This document shows, piece by piece, positions 9,947-18,887 of a stretch of DNA of 64,000 nucleotides. A program made the position numbers and the translations under genes. Location: the NCBI RefSeq assembly GCF_014654785.1, contig NZ_BNBD01000002.1, positions 62,001 through 126,000 on the forward strand, given 5' to 3'. The notes below the pieces were generated by a model. That model saw only the letters and a program-made list of their open reading frames with translations, did no database searches and had not been told where the DNA came from. Origin of the DNA: Streptomyces mashuensis. GTDB taxonomy: Bacteria > Actinomycetota > Actinomycetes > Streptomycetales > Streptomycetaceae. The number at the start of each line of letters is the position of its first letter. The first letter of the stretch is position 1.

Positions 9947-11296
9947 CTACTGGTCCCGGTACATCTCCGCGACCAGGAACGCCAGGTCCAGCGACTGGCT
10001 GCGGTTCAGGCGCGGGTCGCACGCGGTCTCGTACCGCTGGTGCAGGTCGTCGACGAAGATCTCGTCGCCGCCGCCCACGCACTCGGTGACGTCGTCACCG
10101 GTCAGCTCCACGTGGATGCCGCCCGGGTGGGTGCCCAGGCCCTTGTGCACCTCGAAGAAGCCCTTGACCTCGTCGAGCACGTCGTCGAAGCGGCGGGTCT
10201 TGTGGCCCGAGGCCGCCTCGAAGGTGTTGCCGTGCATCGGGTCGCAGACCCACGCCACCTGGGCGCCGGAGGCCGTGACCTTCTCCACCAGGGTGGGCAG
10301 CCGGTCGCGGATCTTGTCGGCACCCATCCGGGTGATGAAGGTGAGGCGGCCCGGCTCGCGCTCGGGGTCCAGGCGCTCGATGAGCGTCAGCGCCTCCTCG
10401 GGCGTCGTCGTCGGACCGAGCTTCACCCCGATGGGGTTGCGGATCTTCGACACGAACTCGATGTGCGCCCCGTCCAGCTGCCGGGTGCGCTCACCGATCC
10501 ACACCATGTGGCCCGAGACGTCGTAGAGCCGGCCGGTGCGCGAGTCGACGCGGGTCAGCGCCGACTCGTAGTCCAGGATCAGCGCCTCGTGCGAGGAGAA
10601 GAACTCCACCGTCCGGAACTCCTCCGGGTCCACCCCGCAGGCGTTCATGAAGTTCAGCGCCCGGTCGATCTCCCGGGCCAGCTGCTCGTAGCGCTGCCCG
10701 GAGGGCGAGGAGCGGACGAAGTCCTGGTTCCAGGCGTGCACCTGGCGCAGGTCGGCGTAGCCACCGGTGGTGAAGGCACGCACCAGGTTCAGCGTGGACG
10801 CCGACGCGTGGTACATGCGCTTCAGCCGCTGCGGGTCCGGGGTACGGGCCTCGGGCGTGAAGGCGAAGCCGTTCACCGAGTCGCCGCGGTAGGTCGGCAG
10901 GGTCACGCCGTCGCGGGTCTCGGTCGGCTTCGAGCGCGGCTTGCTGTACTGGCCGGCGATGCGGCCGACCTTGACCACCGGCACCTGGCCGGCGTAGGTC
11001 AGCACCGCGCCCATCTGGAGGAGCGTCTTCAGCTTGTTGCGGATCTGGTCGGCGCCGACCGCGTCGAACGCCTCGGCGCAGTCACCGCCCTGGAGCAGGA
11101 ACGCCTCACCACGGGCGACGGCTCCCAGGCGCTGGCGCAGCTGGTCGCACTCGCCCGCGAAGACGAGCGGCGGATAGGACTCGAGCTCGGCGATCACATC
11201 GCGCAGAGCCTCGTGGTCCGGCCATTCGGGCTGCTGCGCCGCGGGCAGGGAGCGCCAGGTGTTGCCACCGGCGTGGATGTCAGCGTTCACGGTCAC
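9947..11296 (-). CDS. aroH: Class II DAHP synthase (3-deoxy-7-phosphoheptulonate synthase)
   Basis: First enzyme of the shikimate pathway: condenses PEP and erythrose 4-phosphate. The 449-residue protein is of the plant-like class II type, with LVFAGECDQL, LLQGGDCAEAFD, KVGRIAGQYSKPRS, SSHEALILDYE, HMVWIGERTRQ and VWVCDPMHGNT, which hold the metal Cys, His and Glu ligands and PEP-binding residues. The GTG at 11296 (reading VTVNADI) has a TAATGT box 7 bases upstream, suggesting a leaderless message, although GAGG is also close. It is divergent from the trp leader and trpEG. The mycobacterial homologue is called AroG. Confidence 0.93.
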   Translation of the reverse strand: MTVNADIHAGGNTWRSLPAAQQPEWPDHEALRDVIAELESYPPLVFAGECDQLRQRLGAVARGEAFLLQGGDCAEAFDAVGADQIRNKLKTLLQMGAVLTYAGQVPVVKVGRIAGQYSKPRSKPTETRDGVTLPTYRGDSVNGFAFTPEARTPDPQRLKRMYHASASTLNLVRAFTTGGYADLRQVHAWNQDFVRSSPSGQRYEQLAREIDRALNFMNACGVDPEEFRTVEFFSSHEALILDYESALTRVDSRTGRLYDVSGHMVWIGERTRQLDGAHIEFVSKIRNPIGVKLGPTTTPEEALTLIERLDPEREPGRLTFITRMGADKIRDRLPTLVEKVTASGAQVAWVCDPMHGNTFEAASGHKTRRFDDVLDEVKGFFEVHKGLGTHPGGIHVELTGDDVTECVGGGDEIFVDDLHQRYETACDPRLNRSQSLDLAFLVAEMYRDQ

Positions 11297-11303
11297 GCCC
11301 TCA

Positions 11304-11309
11304 ACATTA
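11304..11309 (-). promoter_or_regulatory. -10 element of aroH
   Basis: Minus-strand TAATGT, 7 bases before the GTG start of aroH. It is a good vegetative -10 and implies transcription starts at or beside the start codon. Confidence 0.5.
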
Positions 11310-11465
11310 CGGGGTCGCCACCGCCGCCCCGGCGGCCCGACCGGAATATGAGACAAAACACGAGACAATTTCCGGGCGGGTGACGGTGGACGGCCAAGTG
11401 GCGGACGCGAACCGTACGGATGCGGAGGAGCCGGGAAATCCCGGGCGCCCGCCGCCCGGGTGCGG

Positions 11466-11471
11466 TACTGT
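11466..11471 (+). promoter_or_regulatory. -10 element of the trp leader transcript
   Basis: TACTGT lies 7 bases before the ATG of trpL at 11479, so the leader peptide would be translated from the very 5' end of the RNA. No recognisable -35 sequence was found. Confidence 0.55.
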
Positions 11472-11478
11472 GCCACGC

Positions 11479-11541
11479 ATGTACGTGCTCGCCGACTGCA
11501 AGCAGAACTGGTGGTGGACCGCTCCCCGGGCGGCCCACTGA
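11479..11541 (+). CDS. trpL: trp operon leader peptide TrpL
   Basis: A 20-codon reading frame, MYVLADCKQNWWWTAPRAAH, with three tryptophan codons in a row at 11509-11517. It is followed at once by overlapping hairpins and then trpEG. When Trp-tRNA is short the ribosome should stall on the Trp codons and let transcription continue. To my knowledge an equivalent three-Trp leader was described for Streptomyces venezuelae trpEG. Confidence 0.93.
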   Translation: MYVLADCKQNWWWTAPRAAH

Positions 11542-11588
11542 TCGCGCGTACCACCGACCGCGAAGGCCGCCCCGAGGGGCGGCCTTCG
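11528..11588 (+). promoter_or_regulatory. Tryptophan attenuator of trpEG
   Basis: Two exclusive structures are visible. The terminator (3:4) has perfect 13-base arms, 11561-11573 and 11576-11588. The antiterminator (2:3) pairs GGGCGGCC at 11528-11535, inside the end of trpL, with GGCCGCCC at 11565-11572, which breaks the terminator. A short CCGC/GCGG pairing around 11519-11533 could be the 1:2 stem. There is no U-tract after the terminator, as is common in Streptomyces. Confidence 0.88.
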
Positions 11589-11665
11589 GTCCACCCGACG
11601 GGTGAAACCGGCAACGAAGGGCCGTTCCTCCTCCGGCACACACGCCAGGAAGGAACACCCCACCG

Positions 11666-13600
11666 ATGACCGTCACCGCGACCGACCTCCTCGCCCGCCT
11701 GACCGCGCCCAGCGGCCCGGCCGCCCCGCCGTTCGCCCTGCTGCACCGCCGCACCCCGGGCCGGGCCGGCGACACCGTCGAGCTGCTCACCGGCCCCGTA
11801 CGGGAGTACGAGCGCCTCACCGACATCCCGCTGCCGGCCGGCCCGCCCGCCCACGGCGGCCCCGCCCACGACGCGCTGGCGCTCGTCCCCTTCCGCCAGA
11901 TCCGCGAGCGCGGCTTCGACGTCCGCGACGACGGCACCCCGCTGCTCGCCCTGCACCCCGACGAGGCCCACGAGCTGCCGCTGGACGAGATGCTCGCCGC
12001 CCTCCCGGACCACGAGGTGCGCGTCGAGGGCGGCGCGTTCGACCTGGCCGACGACGCGTACGCGGACATCGTCCGGCGCGTCGTCGAACACGAGATCGGC
12101 ACCGGCGAGGGCGCCAACTTCGTCGTGCGGCGCACCTTCGAGGGCGAGATCCACGGCTTCGGCCCGGCCGACGCCCTCGCCCTCTTCCGGCGGCTCCTCG
12201 CCGGCGAGCGCGGCGCGTACTGGACGTACGTGGTGCACACCGGCGACCGCACCCTCGTCGGGGCCAGCCCCGAGGTGCACGTGCGCATGGCCGGCGGCAC
12301 GGTCGTGATGAACCCCATCAGCGGCACCTACCGCTACCCCGCCGCCGGCCCCTCCGCCGACGGCCTGCTGACCTTCCTCCACGACCGCAAGGAGGTCGAG
12401 GAGCTGTCCATGGTCGTGGACGAGGAGCTGAAGATGATGTGCACGGTCGGCGACCGCGGCGGCGTCGTCGTCGGCCCCCGGCTGCGCGAGATGGCGCACC
12501 TCGCCCACACCGAGTACGAGCTGCGCGGCCGCTCCTCGCTGGACGTGCGGGACGTGCTGCGCGAGACGATGTTCGCGGCGACGGTCACCGGCTCGCCCGT
12601 GCAGAACGCCTGCCGCGTCATCGAGCGGTACGAGCCGCGCGGCCGGGGCTACTACGCCGGTGCGCTGGCCCTGCTGGGCCGCGACGCCGGCGGCGCGCAG
12701 ACCCTCGACTCGCCGATCCTCATCCGCACCGCCGACATCGACCGGCGCGGCCTGCTGCGGGTGGGCGTGGGCGCCACGCTCGTGCGCCGCTCCGACCCGC
12801 GCGCGGAGGTCGCCGAGACGCACGCCAAGGCGGCCGGCGTCCTCGCCGCGCTGGGCGTGCGCCCGGGCCCCGTACGCCCGGCGGGCGCCCCGCCCGTACG
12901 CCTCGGCGACGACCCCCGGGTACGCGCCGCGCTGGACGCCCGCCGCGCGGACCTGGCCCCCTTCTGGCTCCGGATGCACGCCGGCGGCCCGGCCGCCGCG
13001 CCCATGAACGGTCACGCGTTCGTGGTGGACGGCGAGGACACGTTCACCGCGATGCTCGCGCACCTGCTGCGGATGTCGGGCCTCACGGTGACGGTGCGCC
13101 GCTACGACGATCCCGGGCTGCGGTCCGCGGTGCTGGGCCATGCCGGCCCGGTGGTGCTGGGCCCCGGGCCCGGCAACCCGTCGGACGCGTCCGGCCCCAA
13201 GATGCGGGTGCTGCGCGGACTGGCGGCGGATCTGCTGGCCGGGCACCGGCACGGGGTGCTGGGGGTGTGCCTGGGGCACGAGCTGATCGCGGCGGAGCTG
13301 GGGCTGGAGATCGTCCGCAAGGACGTGCCGTTCCAGGGGGCGCAGGAGCGGATCGACTTCTTCGGGAGGGAGGAGACGGTGGGCTTCTACAACACGTTTG
13401 CTGCGCGGTGCGATGCGGGGGCGGTGGGTGAGCTGGCGCTCCACGGGGTGGAGGTGAGCCGCGACGTCTCGACCGGCGAGGTCCACGGTCTCCGCGGGCC
13501 GGGCTTCGCGGGCGTCCAGTTCCACCCGGAATCGGTGCTGACGCTGAACGGCCCCGCCATCGTGGCGGAGCTCCTCAGCCGGGCGGTGGCCCGCGCCTGA
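11666..13600 (+). CDS. trpEG: Anthranilate synthase, fused TrpE-TrpG
   Basis: A 644-residue single-chain enzyme converting chorismate and glutamine to anthranilate. Residues 1 to about 415 are the chorismate-binding TrpE part (GASPEVHVRM, NPISGTYRYP, ELKMMCTVGDRG, GSPVQNACRVIERYE, GYYAGALALLG). The C-terminal glutaminase starts near 450, with nucleophile Cys in GVCLGHELIA and FHPES holding His and Glu. The same domain order is found in PhzE of phenazine synthesis; the tryptophan leader argues for a role in Trp synthesis. AAGGAACACCCCACCG precedes the ATG. The arrangement beside DAHP synthase groups two entry enzymes of aromatic synthesis. Confidence 0.9.
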   Translation: MTVTATDLLARLTAPSGPAAPPFALLHRRTPGRAGDTVELLTGPVREYERLTDIPLPAGPPAHGGPAHDALALVPFRQIRERGFDVRDDGTPLLALHPDEAHELPLDEMLAALPDHEVRVEGGAFDLADDAYADIVRRVVEHEIGTGEGANFVVRRTFEGEIHGFGPADALALFRRLLAGERGAYWTYVVHTGDRTLVGASPEVHVRMAGGTVVMNPISGTYRYPAAGPSADGLLTFLHDRKEVEELSMVVDEELKMMCTVGDRGGVVVGPRLREMAHLAHTEYELRGRSSLDVRDVLRETMFAATVTGSPVQNACRVIERYEPRGRGYYAGALALLGRDAGGAQTLDSPILIRTADIDRRGLLRVGVGATLVRRSDPRAEVAETHAKAAGVLAALGVRPGPVRPAGAPPVRLGDDPRVRAALDARRADLAPFWLRMHAGGPAAAPMNGHAFVVDGEDTFTAMLAHLLRMSGLTVTVRRYDDPGLRSAVLGHAGPVVLGPGPGNPSDASGPKMRVLRGLAADLLAGHRHGVLGVCLGHELIAAELGLEIVRKDVPFQGAQERIDFFGREETVGFYNTFAARCDAGAVGELALHGVEVSRDVSTGEVHGLRGPGFAGVQFHPESVLTLNGPAIVAELLSRAVARA

Positions 13601-13619
13601 CGGCGCGGGCCGGTGGCGC

Positions 13620-14651
13620 TCAGCCGAAGAAGACCTTGGCCTCCTCGTACAGAGACATCGGCACCGTCTTCAGGCTCGCCGTCGCCTCGCGCAGCGGTAC
13701 GCGGACGACGTCCGTGCCGCGGAGGGCGACCATCTTCCCGTAGTCGCCCTCCCGCACGGCGTCGATCGCGTGCAGCCCGAACCGCGTCGCCAGCCACCGG
13801 TCGAACGCGCTGGGCGTGCCGCCGCGCTGGACGTGGCCCAGGACCGTCGTGCGGGCCTCCTTGCCCGTGCGCTTCTCGATCTCCTTGGCCAGCCACTCCC
13901 CCACGCCCGACAGCCGGACGTGCCCGAAGGCGTCCAGCGTCTGCGGGTCCTTGAGCACCAGCTCGCCGTCGCGCGGCATCGCGCCCTCCGCGACGACGAC
14001 GATGGGCGCGTAGCTGGCGCGGAAGCGGGAGGTCACCCAGGCGCAGACCTCGTCGACGTCGAAGCGCTGCTCGGGGACGAGGATGACGTTGGCGCCGCCG
14101 GCCAGGCCGGAGTGGAGTGCGATCCAGCCGGCGTGCCGGCCCATGACCTCGACGACGAGCACCCGCATGTGCGACTCGGCGGTCGTGTGCAGGCGGTCGA
14201 TGGCCTCGGTGGCGATGCCGACGGCGGTGTCGAAGCCGAAGGTGTAGTCCGTGGCGGACAGGTCGTTGTCGATGGTCTTGGGCACGCCGACGCACCGGAC
14301 GCCGTGCTCCTCGGCGAGCCGGGCGGCCACGCCCAGCGTGTCCTCGCCGCCGATGGCGATCAGCGCGTCGATCCCCTGCTGCTCCAGCGTGCCGGTGATG
14401 CGCTCCACCCCGTCCCGTTCCCGGAAGGGGTTGGTGCGGGAGGAGCCGAGGATCGTGCCGCCGCGCGGCAGGATGCCGCGCACCTGCGGGATGCCCAGCG
14501 GTACGGCGCGCCCCTCCAGCACGCCGCGCCAGCCGTCCCGGAAGCCGGTGAAGCCGTAGTCGTGGTCCTGGACGCCCTTGCGGACGACCGCGCGGATGAC
14601 CGCGTTGAGGCCGGGGCAGTCGCCTCCGCCGGTCAGCACTCCGATCCGCAT
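13620..14651 (-). CDS. pfkA: 6-phosphofructokinase, residues of the PPi-dependent type
   Basis: A 343-residue PfkA-family enzyme phosphorylating fructose 6-phosphate. MRIGVLTGGGDCPGLN opens the fold, PKTIDND (124-130) holds the catalytic aspartate and EVMGRHAGW the substrate site. The donor-site residues are Asp104 (GGEDT) and Lys125 (PKTIDND); ATP enzymes usually have Gly at the first place, while Asp plus Lys is the pattern known from pyrophosphate-dependent PFKs. So this copy may use PPi. Streptomyces carry several PFK genes. The ATG at 14651 is the only start that makes the fold begin correctly. It ends convergent with trpEG. Confidence 0.88.
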   Translation of the reverse strand: MRIGVLTGGGDCPGLNAVIRAVVRKGVQDHDYGFTGFRDGWRGVLEGRAVPLGIPQVRGILPRGGTILGSSRTNPFRERDGVERITGTLEQQGIDALIAIGGEDTLGVAARLAEEHGVRCVGVPKTIDNDLSATDYTFGFDTAVGIATEAIDRLHTTAESHMRVLVVEVMGRHAGWIALHSGLAGGANVILVPEQRFDVDEVCAWVTSRFRASYAPIVVVAEGAMPRDGELVLKDPQTLDAFGHVRLSGVGEWLAKEIEKRTGKEARTTVLGHVQRGGTPSAFDRWLATRFGLHAIDAVREGDYGKMVALRGTDVVRVPLREATASLKTVPMSLYEEAKVFFG

Positions 14652-14698
14652 GACACCTTCCCTCCCGCCCGGACGACGCGCGCCCGGCCGCGGCAGGG

Positions 14699-15364
14699 TC
14701 AGGCGTCGTCGAGACCTCGCTCTATCGCGTAGCGGACGAGCTCCACGCGGTTGTGCAGCTGGAGCTTGCCCAAGGTGTTCTGCACATGGTTCTGCACCGT
14801 GCGGTGGGAAATAACCAGCCGTTCCGCGATCTGCTTGTACGACAAGCCCTTGGCGACCAGGCGGAGGACCTCCTTCTCCCGGTCGGTGAGCCGCGGCGTC
14901 CTGTCGTCCTCGGCCGCGGCCGGCGCCGGGTCGGCGGCCAGCCGGCGGTACTCGCCGAGGACCAGCCCGGCCAGGCCGGGGGTGAAGACGGGGTCGCCGG
15001 CGGCGGTGCGGCGTACGGCGTCGAGGAGCTCGCCGGTGCTGGCGGACTTCACCAGGTAGCCGGTGGCGCCGGACTTCACGGCCTCCAGCACGTCGGCGTG
15101 CTCGCCGCTGGCGGAGAGCACGAGGACGCGCAGGGCGGGGTTGTCGGCCACGACCTCCTTGCAGACGGCCGCGCCGGGCAGGCCGGGCAGGTTGAGGTCG
15201 AGGACCAGCACGTCGGGTGCGGTGGCCTTGGCGCGGCGCACGGCCTGCGGGCCGTCGCCGGCGGTGGCCACCACCTCGTAGCCGTTCTCGGCCAGGTCGC
15301 GGGCGACGGCGTCCCGCCACATCGGGTGGTCGTCGACCACCATCACCTTCACGACGTCGGTCAT
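14699..15364 (-). CDS. macR: NarL/LuxR-type response regulator MacR
   Basis: A 221-residue regulator: receiver domain 1 to about 122 (acidic DD near 11, phospho-acceptor Asp in VLVLDLNLPG, Lys in YLVKSAST) and a LuxR-type helix-turn-helix at about 150-215 (LTDREKEVLRLVAKGLSYKQ, then HRTVQNHVQNTL). It overlaps macS by ATGA, so the pair is co-translated. By sequence and position it corresponds to MacR of S. coelicolor, reported to control membrane protein genes in morphogenesis and actinorhodin production. That link is from memory and synteny. Confidence 0.85.
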   Translation of the reverse strand: MTDVVKVMVVDDHPMWRDAVARDLAENGYEVVATAGDGPQAVRRAKATAPDVLVLDLNLPGLPGAAVCKEVVADNPALRVLVLSASGEHADVLEAVKSGATGYLVKSASTGELLDAVRRTAAGDPVFTPGLAGLVLGEYRRLAADPAPAAAEDDRTPRLTDREKEVLRLVAKGLSYKQIAERLVISHRTVQNHVQNTLGKLQLHNRVELVRYAIERGLDDA

Positions 15365-16575
15365 GCGCTCCCCCGGGGAATTCTCAGTTCGACCTCCGTG
15401 CCCTGGCCGGGCACGGACATCAGCTCGGCGCTGCCGCCCAGGTCGCGCAGGCGGCCGCGGATGGACAGGGCGACGCCCATGCGGCCCTCGCGCTCGGCGT
15501 CCGCGAGGCGGCCCTCGGGGATGCCGGGGCCGTCGTCCCGCACGGTGACGATCACCTCGTCCGGTTCGTCCTCGACCAGCACCCAGGCCCGGGCGTCCGG
15601 GCCGGCGTGCCGGTCGACATTGTCCAGGGCGGCGCCGACGGCGGCCGCGAGTTCCGCGGCCCGTGCCGCCTCCAGCAGGACGGGCGTGCCGGGCGCGGAG
15701 AGGGTCACGGCGGACCCGGCGTACGGCGACAGCAGCGCGCGCAGGTCGCAGGGGCCCTCCGGCGGGGCGTCCGCCGGTACGGCCGGCGCCCGGAGGACGT
15801 CCTGCGCCTCCTCCTCGGCGGAGCGCCGCTGCCGCACCAGGCCGCCGGCGACCAGGGTGCGCAGCGCGATCTCCTGCTCGCCGGCCAGCCGGCCCAGCTC
15901 GGCGGCCTCGCCGCCCAGCGCGGCACCGCGCCGCTGCACCATGGCCAGGACCTGGAGGACGCTGTCGTGGATGTCGCGGGCGAGCCGCTCGCGTTCGCGG
16001 GTGGCGGCCTCGATGCGCAGGGCGCGGGCGAGGGTGCGCTCGCTGGCGCGGGCGACCTCGACGATGTAGCCGATGGCGATGCTGGAGACCCACACCAGGA
16101 CGACGTTGTGCACGGTGTCGCGGGCGGGGCCGCCGCGCTCGGCGAGGTTGGCGACGGCCACCAGCGTGGAGCCGACCGCCGCCCACCGCCAGCCGGACTT
16201 GATGGCCAGGCCCAGTACCGCGCCGCCGGCCCAGATGGACGGCAGGGTCGCCGAGCCTCCGGCGATGCGCTCGGGGGTGTCCACCGCGGCGGTGAGCAGG
16301 ATGCCGGTGAGCGCGATCGTCAGGTCGGCGGCCAGGAACGGCTTGGTGCAGCGCTCGGCGGAGGTCACCCGGTTCCAGGTCGCCAGCGTCCATACGGTGA
16401 GGACGCCCATGTAGAGGGCGGCGCCGAGGGGGTGGGCGTACTCCCGCCGGTTGAGCAGGAAGAGCGCGAGGGCGTAGCCGAGGGTGAGGATGCGGTAGCC
16501 GGCCAGGGCGCGCCAGAGGGGCAGCTCGACCGACATCCGCACCGCGCGGGGCTTCCGCCCGGTGCTCCGGTTCAT
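15361..16575 (-). CDS. macS: Sensor histidine kinase MacS
   Basis: A 404-residue kinase with about five hydrophobic segments between 25 and 170, then a HisKA_3 dimerisation helix with phospho-acceptor His in RERLARDIHDSVLQVL, and a HATPase_c domain with ALDNVDRHAG (N box) and RDDGPGIPEG (G1). There is no large extracytoplasmic domain, so the signal is probably membrane-associated. It is upstream of and overlaps macR, and starts 8 bases after the acyltransferase gene, so plsC-like, macS and macR may form one transcript. Confidence 0.85.
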   Translation of the reverse strand: MNRSTGRKPRAVRMSVELPLWRALAGYRILTLGYALALFLLNRREYAHPLGAALYMGVLTVWTLATWNRVTSAERCTKPFLAADLTIALTGILLTAAVDTPERIAGGSATLPSIWAGGAVLGLAIKSGWRWAAVGSTLVAVANLAERGGPARDTVHNVVLVWVSSIAIGYIVEVARASERTLARALRIEAATRERERLARDIHDSVLQVLAMVQRRGAALGGEAAELGRLAGEQEIALRTLVAGGLVRQRRSAEEEAQDVLRAPAVPADAPPEGPCDLRALLSPYAGSAVTLSAPGTPVLLEAARAAELAAAVGAALDNVDRHAGPDARAWVLVEDEPDEVIVTVRDDGPGIPEGRLADAEREGRMGVALSIRGRLRDLGGSAELMSVPGQGTEVELRIPRGSA

Positions 16576-16583
16576 CCGGTCGC

Positions 16584-17333
16584 CTACTTCTCGGTGGCGT
16601 CCAGGCCGGCGGACTTGGCCGCCTTCTCCTCCTCGGCCTTCCGCTTCGCCTCCTCGGCGATCTGCCGCTTGGCGGCGGTGGCGTAGATGTCGACGTACTC
16701 CTGGCCGGAGAGCTTCATGATCTCGTACATGACCTCGTCGGTCACGGAGCGGAGGATGAAGCGGTCGTTGTCCATGCCGTGGTAGCGGCTGAAGTCCAGG
16801 GGCTTGCCGATGCGGATGCCCGGCCGCATGAGCTTGGGCACGACCTTGCCCGGGGGCTGGATCTTCTCCGTGTCGATCATCGCCACCGGGATCACCGGGG
16901 CGCCCGTGGCCAGGGCGACGCGCGCGAGGCCGCCGGGCTTGCCGCGGTAGAGGCGGCCGTCGGGCGAGCGGGTGCCCTCGGGGTAGATGCCGAAGAGTTC
17001 ACCGCGCTCCAGGACCTCGATGCCGCTCTTGATGGCGGCCTCGCCGGCGCCACGGGCGCCGGAGCGGTCCACCGGGAGCTGGCCGACGCCCTTGAAGAAG
17101 GCGGCCGTCAGCTTGCCCTTGACGCCGGGGGAGGTGAAGTACTCCTGCTTGGCGATGAACGTGATCTTCCGGTCCAGGACCGCGGGCAGGAAGAAGGAGT
17201 CCGAGAAGGACAGATGGTTGCTCGCCAGGATCGCCGGCCCCTCGGCGGGGACGTTCTCCAGGCCCTCCACCCACGGCCGGAAGGCAAGCTTCAGCGACCC
17301 GCCGATGGACAGCTTCATTGCGCCGTAGAACAA
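16584..17333 (-). CDS. 1-acylglycerol-3-phosphate acyltransferase family (PlsC)
   Basis: A 249-residue acyltransferase. NHLSFSD is the catalytic H-x4-D motif and FGIYPEGTRSPDG binds the glycerol phosphate; PVIPVAMIDTE is the fourth block. It probably makes phosphatidic acid for membrane lipids, though the acceptor is not fixed by sequence. The start is a TTG at 17333, chosen because a perfect AGGAGG stands 7 bases before it; the next ATG is five codons inside. The C-terminus (about 215-249) is a charged, lysine- and glutamate-rich helix. Confidence 0.85.
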   Translation of the reverse strand: MFYGAMKLSIGGSLKLAFRPWVEGLENVPAEGPAILASNHLSFSDSFFLPAVLDRKITFIAKQEYFTSPGVKGKLTAAFFKGVGQLPVDRSGARGAGEAAIKSGIEVLERGELFGIYPEGTRSPDGRLYRGKPGGLARVALATGAPVIPVAMIDTEKIQPPGKVVPKLMRPGIRIGKPLDFSRYHGMDNDRFILRSVTDEVMYEIMKLSGQEYVDIYATAAKRQIAEEAKRKAEEEKAAKSAGLDATEK

Positions 17334-17499
17334 CCGACAACCTCCTGTGTGTGACGAGGAGACCTTAACCTGCCTACCCGCCGTGCGGCGCTCCGCGTAG
17401 GCTGAGGGCCGTAGGCCCGGAGGTCCCGCCTTCCGTCGTCGCCCTTCGTCGCCGCCTTCCGTCGTCCCGCTGTTCCGCACCCACCGATCGGAGATCCCG

Positions 17500-18279
17500 G
17501 TGCAGCTCCTCCCCGGAGCCGAGCCGTTCCGCCACGACGGCGGAGAGGTCGGCGTCCTCGTGTGCCACGGCTTCACCGGCTCGCCGCAGTCCGTCCGCCC
17601 CTGGGCCGATTATCTCGCGGAACGGGGGCTGACCGTCTCGCTCCCGCTGCTGCCCGGCCACGGCACGCGCTGGCAGGACATGGCGGTCACGGGCTGGCAG
17701 GACTGGTACGCGGAGGTCGACCGCGAGCTGTGGGCGCTGCGCGAGCGCTGCTCGGAGGTCTTCGTGTGCGGGCTGTCCATGGGCGGCGCGCTCACGCTGC
17801 GGCTGGCGGCCCGGCACGGCACCGCGGTCTCCGGCATCGTGCTGGTCAATCCGGCCAACAAGGTGCACGGCGTGGCGGCGCGGGCGCTGCCGGTGCTGCG
17901 CCACCTGATGCCGTCCACCAAGGGCATCGCCAGCGACATCGCGCTCCCCGGTGCCGTCGAGGTCGGCTACGACCGTGTGCCGCTGCACAGCGCGCACTCC
18001 TTCCGGCGCTTCCTGCGCATGCTGGACGCCGAACTGCCCCAGGTGACCCAGCCGTTGCTGCTGATGCACAGCCCCCAGGACCATGTGGTGCCGCCGGCCG
18101 ACTCGGCCCGCATCCTCTCCCGTGTCTCCTCCCTCGACGTCACCGAGCGGCTGCTGGAGCGCAGCTATCACGTGGCGACGCTCGACCACGACGCGGAGAC
18201 GGTCTTCGAGGAGACGTACGCGTTCATCGGCCGGCTGTCGAAGGGCCTGGCCGAGCTGGGGACGGCCCCCGGTGGCTGA
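17500..18279 (+). CDS. Alpha/beta hydrolase, carboxylesterase type
   Basis: A 259-residue esterase of the Est30 kind. The nucleophile is Ser93 in GLSMGG, the acid Asp194 in SPQDHVVP and the base His224 in SYHVATLD; HGFTGSP near 23-29 forms the oxyanion hole. No signal peptide. The GTG at 17500 has CGGAG 7 bases upstream. The natural ester is unknown. The following gene overlaps by 8 bases. Confidence 0.88.
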   Translation: MQLLPGAEPFRHDGGEVGVLVCHGFTGSPQSVRPWADYLAERGLTVSLPLLPGHGTRWQDMAVTGWQDWYAEVDRELWALRERCSEVFVCGLSMGGALTLRLAARHGTAVSGIVLVNPANKVHGVAARALPVLRHLMPSTKGIASDIALPGAVEVGYDRVPLHSAHSFRRFLRMLDAELPQVTQPLLLMHSPQDHVVPPADSARILSRVSSLDVTERLLERSYHVATLDHDAETVFEETYAFIGRLSKGLAELGTAPGG

Positions 18280-18841
18280 GCGCGACGCGGACCGCGACCG
18301 GGACAAGGACCGGGAGGAGGGCCGCGAGCCGCTGGACGAGGAGCGGGCCTGGGCCGAGCTGGTGGCCGCCTACGGCGAGCAGCCGGACCCGGAGAAGGGC
18401 CGCTGGCCGGCCACGGGCGACCTGGCCGAGCCCACCGCGCCGGCCGCCACGCCCGCGGCACCCGCCGCCTCCGCCCCGGCCGACGCCGCCACGCCCGCGC
18501 GGCGGGCCGAGGAGCGGACTCCCGGGCGCGAGGACGACGCGAAGGGCCCGGACGGCCGGGACGCTGCGGACGCCCCGGACTTCCCTGACGACGAGGGTCA
18601 CTTCGTGCCGCCGGAGCCGCCGCCGCTGCCGGCCGGTGACGTGACGTCGCGGTTCGCGTGGATCGCGGTGCTGGGCGGCCCGTTGCTGCTGCTGGTGATG
18701 GTGCTGTTGCAGCAGGAGCTGACGTGGTGGATGACCACGGTGGGGGTCGGCGGTTTCCTGGGCGGCTTCGCCACGCTGGTGCTGCGGATGAAGGACGACG
18801 ACGAGGACGACGACGACCCGGGCCGCGGCGCCGTGGTCTGA
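18272..18841 (+). CDS. Conserved actinobacterial membrane protein with acidic tails
   Basis: I do not recognise a function. The 189-residue protein has an extremely charged N-terminal third (repeated Asp/Arg, then Ala/Pro-rich), two hydrophobic segments at about 128-148 and 151-171, and a C-terminal run of Asp and Glu (KDDDEDDDDPG). It starts with a GTG overlapping the esterase stop by 8 bases, so the two are translationally coupled. Confidence 0.7.
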   Translation: MAERDADRDRDKDREEGREPLDEERAWAELVAAYGEQPDPEKGRWPATGDLAEPTAPAATPAAPAASAPADAATPARRAEERTPGREDDAKGPDGRDAADAPDFPDDEGHFVPPEPPPLPAGDVTSRFAWIAVLGGPLLLLVMVLLQQELTWWMTTVGVGGFLGGFATLVLRMKDDDEDDDDPGRGAVV

Positions 18842-18887
18842 CCCCGCCGGCCGTCGCTGCCCGGCCCCGTAGGACCCGTGAGGCCCG

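Noticed and set aside
11602..13431. 609-codon plus-strand frame over trpEG
   Set aside because: Arg/Pro/Ala-only sequence in another frame of trpEG; no domain.
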